DNA of 64,000 nt, taken from assembly GCF_900105245.1 (NCBI RefSeq), contig NZ_FNSZ01000001.1:248001-312000 (forward strand), written 5' to 3'. Below, piece after piece: positions 1 to 7,824 of the stretch (position 1 is its first letter; each line of letters starts with the position of its first letter). The notes under the pieces are model-generated. The model saw nothing but the letters and a program-made list of their open reading frames with translations, searched no databases and was not told where the DNA came from. A program made the translations under genes and the position numbers. This DNA is from Streptomyces sp. 1222.5. Its GTDB lineage: Bacteria; Actinomycetota; Actinomycetes; Streptomycetales; Streptomycetaceae.

Positions 1-182
1 GACTTGATCAAGGCCACGACCGGCGAGCCGGCCGCCAGGCACAGCTCGGTGACCGCGTACTTGGTGATCGCCGCGGTGAGCTATCCCCCATCGATCGAGA
101 CCTTGACCGTGGCCATCGCACCGCTCGTGGCGACGTCGCTGACGGTGCCGGGCAGCTAATTGCGGGTGGACAGGGCTTCCAC
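1..182 (-). pseudogene. Mop/TOBE (molbindin) domain remnant
   Basis: Read on the minus strand, the frame gives LSTRN-stop-LPGTV, then AMATVKVSIDGG-stop-LTAAITKYAV and SPVVALIK. This follows the molybdate-binding TOBE/Mop pattern (xLSxRNQLxGTV...AxVxVxIGGGQ...ITxxxVxxLxLxxGxxVxALIK). Both stops are TAG where the family normally has Gln (CAG), so each can be explained by one C-to-T change. The 3' end runs off the window. Intact Mop domains bind molybdate or tungstate, alone or in ModE/ModC-type proteins. This copy cannot make a full domain. The family match is by pattern recall only. Confidence 0.6.
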
Positions 183-528
183 GCGGCCGGTGGCGAGCCC
201 ACCTCGGTGAACTTCGCAACTCTCACCTTGCTAGGCGGCGCGTCACAGGTTGTAGCGTCGTCCTCGTCCCCGGCACGGGCGAGGCTAGGGGAAGGACAGA
301 CGGCGACAGGGCGGCGGCAACGTCGCGCGCGTGCCAGCCCTCAGGCTGCCGGCGCCGCGGTCCAGCCGAGTTCCGGGCCCGGCGGCGTCTGATCGCACGG
401 CTGGCACACCCAGCTGGCCAACTCCGGGGCGAGGAGGCCAACAGTGGCCCGAACGACGGCCCGTGGGTGAGCCTTGGCACTCCTGTGTCCTGTCGTTCGG
501 CACAGTTGCGGATTATGATCAACAGCAA
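183..528. other. no gene recognised
   Basis: Open frames here are Arg/Pro-rich and resemble no family I know. No RNA gene or repeat was seen before the tRNA-like sequence. Confidence 0.4.
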
Positions 529-604
529 GGCGGGGTCGTAGCACAGAGGTAGTGCGCCGCGACATCATCTCGGAGGACGTCGGTTCGAATCCGGCCGCCC
601 CGCC
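529..604 (+). tRNA. tRNA-like sequence with a long acceptor stem
   Basis: It folds as a cloverleaf. GGCGGGG pairs with CCCCGCC at the ends, a T is bulged at 536, and two more pairs (CG/CG) follow, giving a 9-bp acceptor stem. TA linker, GCAC/GTGC D-stem with loop AGAGGTA, anticodon arm CCGCG/CTCGG with one C-U mismatch and loop ACATCAT, five-base variable loop, and a GTCGG/CCGGC T-stem around TTCGAAT. The implied anticodon would be ATC, and position 33 is C rather than the usual T. It could be a degenerate tRNA, a mobile-element tRNA or an attachment-site remnant. No CCA is encoded. Function as a normal tRNA is doubtful. Confidence 0.45.
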
Positions 605-608
605 CCTC

Positions 609-3600
609 TCAGGGTGATGGCTGCTGACTGCATCCGTCGTCGCCCCGCCCAACGACGTCTGGGCGGTCCTGGAGCACACTCCGCCAGGCGAGGGCCCTGC
701 GGTAGCCTCGCGGGAGCTGCGGCCGCTGCGCTGGGGTCTCGTGCCGACCTGGGCGAAGGAGGCGAAGATCGGCGCGCGGATGATCAACGCCCGGGTGGAG
801 ACCGTGCACGAGAAGCCGGCCTTCCGCCGCGCGTTCCTCAAGCGCCGCTGCCTGCTCCCCGCGGACGGCTTCTACGAATGGCAGCCGAGCACGGACCCGG
901 CCACCGGCAAGGCACGCAAACAGCCGTACTTCATCCACCCCGAAGACGAGCAGGTGTGGGTTGTGCCCGGGCAACGGCGGGGTGTGCGGAGCGGGGGCGT
1001 TGATGTCCGCGACGTTCCATATCTGCACGACGGCGTCAGCGCCCACGCTGGCCAGTACGGTGCCATCTTTGTTGAAAGCGATTCCCTCTACAGAGTCTGC
1101 ATGCCCGGTCAGGTACTTGGGGCGCGCTTGCGGGCGGCCGGGGTTGCTGACGTCCCACAACCGGACATCCTGGTCCGCTGTGACCAGTGTCTTGCTGTCG
1201 GGGCTGAACGCCAGCGACACGGCTCCATTCTTGTGCTCGTCATACGGCTTGTCGTACGGCTGTACAAGCGGTTTACCGACAGCACGTGGAGATTGCCGGT
1301 CGGCTACCTTCCACAACCTAATATTCTCCAACGACGTCTCGGTGGCCAACGTGTTGCCATCAGGGCTGAAGACCACTTCACCGACGGGTTTTGCGTCGGG
1401 AGAAGGACTCGACAGCGTCCGAGGGTCCTTCAGTTGCGTGATGTCCCACACCCACAGTCCGTCGGGGCTGCCGGCGGCAAGAGTGCGGCCCGAAGGGCTG
1501 AAAGCCACGGAGTCTGCGTCCGGATCCTGCCCGCTGCCGTGCAGATACGCACGCAGAGGGCTGCCGACCAGGGTGGGGTGCTGGGGGTCGGCCACATCCC
1601 ACAGGCGCACAAGGCCATCGTTGCTCGCGGTGGCGAGCATCCGACCGTCCGCGCTGAAGCGGACCTCACGTACCTCCCCGGACCCGATACGAAGGGGCTT
1701 CAGCTGTCGAGCACCTGAAGAGGCGGCGAGATCCCACAGCCGTACCGTTCCCTCCGAGCAGGTACAGGCGAGCAGGTTTCCGCGAGGCGAGAAGTCCACC
1801 GCGTTGACCCGGTCCGACGGACCGTACAGCTTGATGGCCTGCGGGCTGCTCGCGTCTGTGATCAGTCGACTGGTGAGATCGGTGTTGTCGTCACTCACAC
1901 GGCGGCGATATGCCGCTAGATCGAACTGCGCGGCCAAAGAAGGCTGTGTAGGACGCATCCGGTCGCCTTCAACCATGAGTCGCTGGAATATGGCCGCGTC
2001 CCGCTCGGTCCGGGCCTGGGAGCGCTGATGGAATGCGACGACGGCAGCAGCGGAGGCGATCAACGCCAAGGCGGACAGCAGGGCGATCATCGCGCGCCGC
2101 ACATGCGTGGCGCGCTGTTTTTGCCGTATCGCCGAGCGGAGGAAGGCGCCTGCCCCAGGGCTGATCTGCTCGTGGTCGGCAGTCGCCCACCATGTGCGCG
2201 CCTGATCCAGCTTCGCCCCCCGGTACAGCAGCCCAGCATCGCACTGTTCGCGCTTCCAGGCGGCGGCGTCCTCTTCAAGGTCCTGCCGAATGAGCAGACC
2301 GGCACGGTCGGTCTCGATCCATGCGCGGAGGCGGGGCCACGCACGCAGCAGCACCTCATGCGTGATCTCGACACCGTCCTGTCCTCGGGTGAGCAGGCGC
2401 CCCTCCGTGAATGCGTCGATGACAGCAGCGGCATGGTCGACGCCGTCGGTCAGCTCCATGTGGGGGATACGGCGGCGGGTGTCCTCCACGCCGTCACCGA
2501 TTTTGATCAGGCGGAGGAACACAAGACGTACGGCGGCCTGCGCTTCCGCGTCCAGTGCGGCGAATAGTTGTTCGGCCGTGTTGGCCAAGGCACGCGGGAT
2601 GCCGCCAGTTGAGCGGTAGCCGTCCACGGTGAGTACGTGGCCATGCCGGGCCTGCCAGGTCATCCGTAGGGCATGCGCCAGCAGTGGCAGCCGCCCCACC
2701 TCGTAACCGCCGACTCCGTCCGGAGGGTAGGCATCGGCACGCACGGTGGTGGCCACGGGCTGGTCGAGGTCCCGGAGCAGGACCTCGACCAACCCCGGTT
2801 CGACCTCGAGGCCGGCGGCCGAGGCCGGGAACAGGATCGCCTCCCGTACACCTTCCCGCGACAGCGGTCCGAGGAGGACCTGGCCCTCCTGTAAGGCCGA
2901 CCTCAGCTGTGGGAAGTCGGCACAAGGCGTATAGAAGTCCGACCGGAGCCCGAAGACGATCAGCGCAGCCGGGGCCTCGCCGTGCGAGCCGCAGGCAGCC
3001 AGCGCGGAAAGCACATCGAGGAAGGAGTGCTGTTCCGGGGCGCTCTTGCACAGCGTGAACAACTCCTCGAACTGGTCGACTACGACGACCAGCCGCTGTC
3101 CAGCCGCTCCCTCGGAAGCGGCGCTGTCTTCGCGTGACCGCAGCGTCTCACGCACCATTGCCGCACACGCCGCCGCCTCTTCCCGAACGGCCTCACGAAG
3201 GCGCTGCGCACTGATGCCAAGTGCAGTCGCCAACTGCGCCGTCAACGTATCTAATGGCGTGCTCGTAGGCGTGAAGGATAAGCGCGGCCAGTCAGCGGAG
3301 CCGGCCAGTCTTCCCTCCGCTATGCCCGCCAGCAGCCCCGCATGCAGCAGAGAGGACTTTCCCGCCCCGGACGGCGCGACCACGGCCAACGGTCCGCCCC
3401 CATGCAGTCGCTCATCGAGGCGGGACAGCAACTGTGCGGTGAGTTCAGCCCGCCCGAAGAACCAGCGGGACTGCCCGGTGTCGAACGGCGCAAGCCCCGG
3501 ATACGGGCACTGTGCCTGAGGGCTGCTTGCCTGCGACTGCCGACGCCGGTGAACGCCGTCCTCGTAGTGGAGATGCAGGTCCCGCTCTGCAATGTTCTGG

Positions 3601-3695
3601 TCCCGCCCGGCCTGAAATACACGCGCCTGGTCTGATGCTGCGGCCCGCAGTCGGGCCTGTGGCTCGTCCTCGGCGGAGTCGCCCGCGTGCGTCAT
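609..3695 (-). CDS. nSTAND NTPase with WD40 repeats, 3'-truncated
   Basis: The frame is 1028 aa. Residues 26-35 are VFQAGRDQNI. CPYPGL...FFGR (63-82) marks an nSTAND1 domain, with Walker A APSGAGKSS (108-116) and Walker B LVVVVDQFEELF (202-213). A single hydrophobic helix lies near 533-553. WD motifs follow (VRLWDLA, VRLWDVA, LWVWDIT, IRLWKVA, VRLWDVS, VQIWNVA). Homology ends around residue 910. The last ~118 aa are the antisense of the YedK fragment, so the natural 3' end with the last blade(s) is lost. The start overlaps the upstream gene by ATGA, implying translational coupling. STAND ATPases usually sense a ligand with the repeat domain and signal through a partner. The partner here may be the upstream small protein (inference). 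Confidence 0.75.
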   Translation of the reverse strand: MTHAGDSAEDEPQARLRAAASDQARVFQAGRDQNIAERDLHLHYEDGVHRRRQSQASSPQAQCPYPGLAPFDTGQSRWFFGRAELTAQLLSRLDERLHGGGPLAVVAPSGAGKSSLLHAGLLAGIAEGRLAGSADWPRLSFTPTSTPLDTLTAQLATALGISAQRLREAVREEAAACAAMVRETLRSREDSAASEGAAGQRLVVVVDQFEELFTLCKSAPEQHSFLDVLSALAACGSHGEAPAALIVFGLRSDFYTPCADFPQLRSALQEGQVLLGPLSREGVREAILFPASAAGLEVEPGLVEVLLRDLDQPVATTVRADAYPPDGVGGYEVGRLPLLAHALRMTWQARHGHVLTVDGYRSTGGIPRALANTAEQLFAALDAEAQAAVRLVFLRLIKIGDGVEDTRRRIPHMELTDGVDHAAAVIDAFTEGRLLTRGQDGVEITHEVLLRAWPRLRAWIETDRAGLLIRQDLEEDAAAWKREQCDAGLLYRGAKLDQARTWWATADHEQISPGAGAFLRSAIRQKQRATHVRRAMIALLSALALIASAAAVVAFHQRSQARTERDAAIFQRLMVEGDRMRPTQPSLAAQFDLAAYRRRVSDDNTDLTSRLITDASSPQAIKLYGPSDRVNAVDFSPRGNLLACTCSEGTVRLWDLAASSGARQLKPLRIGSGEVREVRFSADGRMLATASNDGLVRLWDVADPQHPTLVGSPLRAYLHGSGQDPDADSVAFSPSGRTLAAGSPDGLWVWDITQLKDPRTLSSPSPDAKPVGEVVFSPDGNTLATETSLENIRLWKVADRQSPRAVGKPLVQPYDKPYDEHKNGAVSLAFSPDSKTLVTADQDVRLWDVSNPGRPQARPKYLTGHADSVEGIAFNKDGTVLASVGADAVVQIWNVADINAPAPHTPPLPGHNPHLLVFGVDEVRLFACLAGGRVRARLPFVEAVRGEQAAALEERAAEGRLLVHGLHPGVDHPRADLRLLRPGRHETPAQRPQLPRGYRRALAWRSVLQDRPDVVGRGDDGCSQQPSP
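630..962 (+). pseudogene. SRAP/YedK (HMCES-like) peptidase, middle fragment
   Basis: The frame reads PPNDVWAVLEHTPPGEG, LRWGLVPTWAKEAKIGARM, INARVETVHEKPAFRR, CLLPADGFYEWQ and QPYFIHPEDEQVWV. These are the central SRAP motifs, including the INAR(x)E and YEW segments. The MCGRY N-terminus with the catalytic Cys2 is absent, and homology stops near 962, where the sequence becomes the opposite-strand WD40 gene. SRAP proteins crosslink to abasic sites in single-stranded DNA. This piece lacks the nucleophile and must be inactive. A separate N-terminal piece of the same family lies at 33185. Confidence 0.75.
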
Positions 3696-4108
3696 CGTTC
3701 GGTGATGCTTTGGTCGCGCCCGGCTTGGTAGACCCGGCCGTGACCGGAGGCGGTTGCTTTCATCACCTGCGAGCTCACCGCCTGCTGCTCCTGCGCTGGC
3801 AGGACGGGAGCGAGGTGGTCGTCCAGGAGCACCCGGAGCTGGTCGGCAAGGCCCGGATCGGCGCGCAGCAGCAGCTGCAGCCGCATCTGCCAGTCGGTCA
3901 CCAGATCCTGCTCGCGGTTCTCGTCGTTCTCCCGACGCGCCTCAACTACATGGGCGTGTGCGTCGGTGAGTTCCCTGTGAACGGACTCGGCCTGGTCGGG
4001 TCGAACCAAACGCCACCACTCGACCACATGAGTACGGGCCTGCTGCCACGCATCCGTGGCCATCGCCCCCACCAGAGCCGTACCAGCTGCCATCACGATC
4101 GGATCCAT
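3692..4108 (-). CDS. small partner of the nSTAND/WD40 protein
   Basis: 138 aa. The N-terminus (MDPIVMAAGTALVGAMATDAW) could be a short membrane-proximal helix. The middle is charged and helical, and the C-terminus ends in GRVYQAGRDQSITER. That motif recurs near the N-terminus of the NTPase it precedes (VFQAGRDQNIAER). The ATG follows AGGGGGC, and the stop overlaps the NTPase start (ATGA). I know the xGRDQxI motif from actinobacterial proteins that accompany STAND or protease effectors, but its function is not established. The likely role is adaptor or complex partner of the NTPase (inference). Confidence 0.7.
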   Translation of the reverse strand: MDPIVMAAGTALVGAMATDAWQQARTHVVEWWRLVRPDQAESVHRELTDAHAHVVEARRENDENREQDLVTDWQMRLQLLLRADPGLADQLRVLLDDHLAPVLPAQEQQAVSSQVMKATASGHGRVYQAGRDQSITER

Positions 4109-4604
4109 GGTGCCCCCTAGCCGTGTCCGACTTCATCACCGTACGAGGGAGCCGCCTGATGCGCAGCCCTTGAACTCGGTTTGTCCGCCGCGATATCTGA
4201 GTGGATCGGGTGAGCCAACACTCGACCGAACGCGACCGTTGGGAAACGCAGTTCGGCCACCGACCCGCGATTCACAGAACAAGGGCGGCGTCGGCCAGAC
4301 GTGGACGATCACCCCCGTGGAAGCCTGCCCCCCGAAGCGCACAGCATCGTGGGGCCTGCCATCCTCACCGGCCTCTTCGGGCCCATCGCCGCATACTTCG
4401 ACAGCTGACCACTGGCCCCGGCCCACGCTCTGCAGGACGGCACTGCGGTCTTGTCCTGCAGACACAGCAGCCAGCCAAGATCATTCGTAGGTCCCATGGC
4501 GCAGCAGGGCTTCTCGGTGCATCAGCCGGTTGCCGGCCACGCCGGTACGGCTCTCGATGCTCACGAGTCCAGGAGGACCAATCCCCAACAGCCCTTGGCT
4601 TGGG
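4109..4604. other. no intact gene recognised
   Basis: Several overlapping frames lie between the small partner gene and the zinc-knuckle fragment, with no recognisable motif. The minus-strand frame from the zinc knuckles stays open to about 4365, but its sequence there is not conserved-looking. Confidence 0.4.
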
Positions 4605-4732
4605 GCACTCACTTGCGCTGTGGCCTTCCTCGCGGGAGTTGTAGCAGACAACTTGATCGAGACAGTCCTTGGCCGTGTGCCCCTGCTGGTTGCACACATA
4701 GCAGCGAGCGTTTCCGGACCACCGTAGGGCTG
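4605..4732 (-). pseudogene. double CCHC zinc-knuckle fragment
   Basis: The minus-strand frame gives [14 protein letters not shown] (a perfect CX2CX4HX4C knuckle), the linker LDQVV, and [18 protein letters not shown], in which the second Cys is replaced by Ser. Spacing and composition match tandem zinc knuckles of nucleic-acid-binding proteins, a family mainly known from eukaryotes and retroelements and rare in bacteria. The frame continues upstream through ALRWSGNAR until it runs antisense to the glmM fragment, so the true N-terminus is missing. It ends without recognisable homology after PKPR. No confident start codon was found. Confidence 0.45.
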
Positions 4733-4763
4733 TCGCTCGCCTACCAGGCGTCCCCGCACTCCG

Positions 4764-4942
4764 ACGCCGACCTCGCCGCCGTCAGCGAGGCGGAGCGGGA
4801 GCTGGGCGAGACCGGGCGGGCGCTGCTGCGGCCGTCGGGCACCGAGCCGCTGGTGCGGGTCATGGTCGAGGCCGCCGACATCGAGCAGGCCCGGTCGGTG
4901 GCCGGGCGGCTCGCCGATGCCGTGAAGTCGGCCCTCGGCTAG
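4764..4942 (+). pseudogene. glmM: phosphoglucosamine mutase C-terminal fragment
   Basis: The frame ends [18 protein letters not shown], then [20 protein letters not shown], then [12 protein letters not shown] and [18 protein letters not shown] is the conserved phosphate-binding loop of the last GlmM domain. GlmM is an essential enzyme of about 450 aa, making glucosamine-1-phosphate for the cell wall. Only about 60 C-terminal residues are present. The active-site serine and metal-binding domains are absent, so this is a relic and the working gene must be elsewhere. The 5' break adjoins the zinc-knuckle fragment on the other strand. Confidence 0.75.
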
Positions 4943-4958
4943 TGCGGTCCCCGCGCGC

Positions 4959-5894
4959 CTAGTCCGCGTTCACTTGACGCTGCTGTTTCCAGAAGTGCTT
5001 CTGGGCCAGCAGCGTCAGTGTTCCCGCGACGACGATGCCCAGCAGGTTCAGCAGGAGCTGGTAGGTCGAGCCCAGGGTCTGGCTCGTGTCGCCGTAGGCC
5101 AGGGCCACGGCAGCGTTGGCGGCGGCCGGTACCGTCGTCACCGAGATGGCCACGCCGACCAGCGCGCCCGACTTCGCCGAGGTCAGGGAGAGGGTGCCGG
5201 CGATGCCGGCCAGCACTGCCACGATGAACGAGAAGGCGTCGGGGGCGTATACGAAGGCGGTGTTGGGCCTCGCGCCCTCCAGGCCGGACTTGTGGAACAG
5301 TCCGGCGGCATCCATGAACAGGCTGAAGCCGACCGTCAGTGCCATGGCCACCGCGAAGCCCACCAGCAAGGCGATCACGGAGCGCCAGGCCAGCCGGGGA
5401 TGACGCTGGACCAGCGCCGTGCAGATGCCCGCCAGCGGACCGAACTCCGGCCCCACCGCCATCGCGCCCACGATGAGGACGGCGTTGTCCAGCACCACAC
5501 CGCAGGCCGCGATCATCGTGGCCAGGGTGATGAACGCGACGTAGGTCACTGACAACGTCGACTCCTCGTGGGTCGCGTCCGTCAGGCCCTCCCACAGCAC
5601 CGCGTCCGCGCCCTCACCCGGGGCATCCGCCTCGGCCTTGTCCGCGCGACGGGACAGCGAGAGGTCGACGTTCTCCACGGCGATCGACCCGGTCCTGTCA
5701 AGCTCCAGCTCGCGCAAAGAGGTGAGGAGTCCGTCGCCCGCCTCTCGCGCAACATCGCACAGCACGAGGTCTCCGGCGGGATTGCGGGCGGCTCCCGGCA
5801 GGACCACGAGGTGGGCGGTGCCGACCGTGTTCTCGATCTTCCGCACCACCTCGTCCGTCTTCTCGGCCGGGGTGATCAGGCGCAGATGCAGCAT
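4959..5894 (-). CDS. DUF389 family membrane protein
   Basis: 311 aa. Residues 1-75 form a soluble ACT-like alpha/beta domain (MLHLRLITPAEKTDEVVRKI, AHLVVLPGAA). Five to six membrane helices follow, including TYVAFITLATMIAACGVVLD, AVLIVGAMAVGPEFGPLAG, SVIALLVGFAVAMALTVGF and the last near LLLNLLGIVVAGTLTLLA. The pattern fits the DUF389/TIGR00341 family of uncharacterised inner-membrane proteins. Length is normal and there is no internal damage. ATG follows AGAAAGGCGTC. It stands alone, with a glmM relic downstream and the CRISPR-like array upstream. No substrate can be proposed. Confidence 0.85.
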   Translation of the reverse strand: MLHLRLITPAEKTDEVVRKIENTVGTAHLVVLPGAARNPAGDLVLCDVAREAGDGLLTSLRELELDRTGSIAVENVDLSLSRRADKAEADAPGEGADAVLWEGLTDATHEESTLSVTYVAFITLATMIAACGVVLDNAVLIVGAMAVGPEFGPLAGICTALVQRHPRLAWRSVIALLVGFAVAMALTVGFSLFMDAAGLFHKSGLEGARPNTAFVYAPDAFSFIVAVLAGIAGTLSLTSAKSGALVGVAISVTTVPAAANAAVALAYGDTSQTLGSTYQLLLNLLGIVVAGTLTLLAQKHFWKQQRQVNAD

Positions 5895-5975
5895 GACGCC
5901 TTTCTAACAGGTAGCCAGGTACACGTCACAGCTTGCGCAGCCGGCCGCTACCGGCTCGAGGTCGGCATCTCCGAT

Positions 5976-6182
5976 GAGCTACCCCCGCGGGCGCCGGGAC
6001 GGCAAGGTCGTCGAGGCGGCCCTGAAGGCTGAGGGGGAGCTACCCCCGCGGGCGCGAGGACGACCGGCCCTGCTCGACCACAGTCCGGCGGTCGAACTAT
6101 CCCCGCGGGCGCGGGGACGACTTCACCGCCGCGTTCAACGCGGACAGATCCCGCGAGCTACCCCCGCGGGTACGGGGACGCG
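5976..6182. CRISPR. short degenerate CRISPR-like array (4 repeats)
   Basis: Four 28-nt repeats begin at 5976, 6037, 6094 and 6155. The consensus begins gagctacccccgcggg and ends cgcggggacgac, with 1-6 changes per copy. The inner palindrome CCCCGCGGGCGCGGGG resembles type I-E repeats of actinobacteria. Spacers are 33, 29 and 33 nt and unrelated. No cas gene lies in the window. The repeats are diverged from each other, which suggests a decaying orphan array. A chance GC-rich palindromic repeat is possible but less likely given the near-regular spacing. Direction is uncertain. Confidence 0.6.
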
Positions 6183-6230
6183 GTACCCCGGTTCTGTGGG
6201 CCGCTCGGTGCCGCTACGACTCGGCTTGGG

Positions 6231-7376
6231 TCACTCCGGCCAGGTCTTGGCGGTCTCGTCGTCTCCGCGCTCCGGCCAGGACGCCGCGTCGCCCGCCCTG
6301 GGCCAGCCGTCGAGAACCGAGCTCCTCTTGTCGCGGGTACGCCATTCCGCGACCTGGCTGCCGTCCATGCGCTGCAGGACGAAGTGATCGCCCCGGTACC
6401 AGAGGGCTTCGGTGACCCGGTCACCGACGAAATACGTCCGGGTGACGATGTCCTCCTTCTCGCTGGTCTCGGTCTCCTCCGTGGCGCGCAAGACCCGCAG
6501 CTGGTCGGTGACGGTGGTGCTGATCCCGGCGGAGAAGCCCTTGAAGACGAAACCCGCCTCGGCCGTGACGGAGATACTCGTCGTCCGCTCGACCTCGGTC
6601 CTGTTCGACGTGGTCAGCCCGATGGTGGTCCGCTGCTTCTCCTCGTACTGGGAGAGACCGGAGTGCTCGTAGTAGAACACCCGCTCCCAGTAGCCGTACT
6701 GCTTGAGGATCAGGTACGGGTTGTGCTGCGCCTGCTGGTCGGCGGAGCCGCCGCCGTCCTGGACGCCGAAGGGAACGGCCACCTGGCCGATCAGCACCTC
6801 CGGAGTCCGCGCCGGCTCCGGCATGGTGTGCCCGGTCAGGCGGATCACATCACCCACACCGTCCGCAGGCCACGGCACCGGCTGCAGATCCGTGACCGGC
6901 CTGTACGTGTCGACGAGCTGGAACTTCCACAGCTGCGAGTCGAAGTTCGCGTCGCCCGGCTGCTGCGCGTAGTACACGTCCACCGCCGACCGCCCGCCGG
7001 ACCAGCGCTCCGGCGTGATCGCGAGGCCGCTGGCCTTGTTGATGATCTGGTACCAGCCCGAGCCCCGGTCGACCAGGTTCCACAGCTGATGGGGACGCTT
7101 GTCCTCACGCTGGATGTGGTACTGGTCCAAACCCGACGGGCCGGTCGACCAGTACTCCGGCGTGAGCGCCATACCGCCGCGCTTGTTCACCAGGAGGTAG
7201 TCGTTGCCGTCCATCGGGAACAGGTGCCACGTCTGGCTGATCGCGCTTCCCGCGCCGGAAGCCTGGATGTCGTACTGGTCCACCGTCGACGGTCCGGTCG
7301 ACCAGGACTTCGGAGTGAGCGCCAAGTTGGACCGCTTGTTAACGATTTGGTAGGTCTTGCCAGGAGCTAACGCCAT
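6231..7376 (-). CDS. ricin-type lectin with a C-terminal beta-rich region
   Basis: 381 aa. Residues 1-160 are three beta-trefoil units, each with an xIVNKxSxLALTPxxWS-like segment and a Q-x-W box (SQTWHLF, HQLWNLV, SQLWKFQ). After a linker, YWERVFYYEHSGLSQYEE leads into a Thr/Ser-rich amphipathic stretch (TTIGLTTSNRTEVERTTSIS, then VTAEAGFVFKGFSAGISTTV). That arrangement resembles aerolysin/ETX-MTX2-type pore formers (inference). No signal peptide is visible. ATG 7376 was chosen because lectin homology starts there, with AAGAGA upstream; the longer frame upstream is not conserved-looking. A sugar-binding toxin or cell-surface protein is plausible; target unknown. Confidence 0.7.
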   Translation of the reverse strand: MALAPGKTYQIVNKRSNLALTPKSWSTGPSTVDQYDIQASGAGSAISQTWHLFPMDGNDYLLVNKRGGMALTPEYWSTGPSGLDQYHIQREDKRPHQLWNLVDRGSGWYQIINKASGLAITPERWSGGRSAVDVYYAQQPGDANFDSQLWKFQLVDTYRPVTDLQPVPWPADGVGDVIRLTGHTMPEPARTPEVLIGQVAVPFGVQDGGGSADQQAQHNPYLILKQYGYWERVFYYEHSGLSQYEEKQRTTIGLTTSNRTEVERTTSISVTAEAGFVFKGFSAGISTTVTDQLRVLRATEETETSEKEDIVTRTYFVGDRVTEALWYRGDHFVLQRMDGSQVAEWRTRDKRSSVLDGWPRAGDAASWPERGDDETAKTWPE

Positions 7377-7824
7377 GGTGTCTCTTTTCCCGCGCGGCCG
7401 GGCCTCCCCCGGCCCACGCGTGTCGTGACCGCACTGATCCGGCTGGGCCTTGCCCATGAGGGGCAGCCACAACGCCCCCACGCCTCCCTGAGCTGGCATG
7501 GCAGGGCGACAACCGGCGGGAAGAATGCCCTCCCCCTGACCCCCACAAACCGCTCTCAAAGAACATCAGCCGCAGAAACGTCACATGCGGCTGAACTGGT
7601 ACGGCACCGGCACCACCCGCCGGCCACGCGCTCCGGGGGAAGGAGCACCATGATCCGCCGGTTCAGCAGGTGCCCGCGGTGGGCTTGGGGGCTCGTTCTG
7701 CCAGGTCAGGTCGGGCGTCGTCGGAGTCCTCACCCGCGACACACCGCGCAGTTTGCACTCTGGGACAACGATGGGAGTCCCGGGCGGCCGTGGAGCCAAG
7801 CCCGGGACGACTGCCTCCCGTTTC
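7377..7824. other. no gene recognised
   Basis: An ATG at 7650 is preceded by ggaaggagcacc, but the 81-aa frame after it (MIRRFSRCPRWAWGLVL...) shows no family features. Otherwise nothing was seen between the lectin and the XRE gene. Confidence 0.35.

Noticed and set aside
609..960. WD40 C-terminal extension as a new domain
   Set aside because: It is the antisense of the yedK fragment, so it is not a domain.
5974..6387. Protein encoded across the CRISPR-like repeats
   Set aside because: ELPPRARGR-like repeats come from the DNA repeat itself; no start context.
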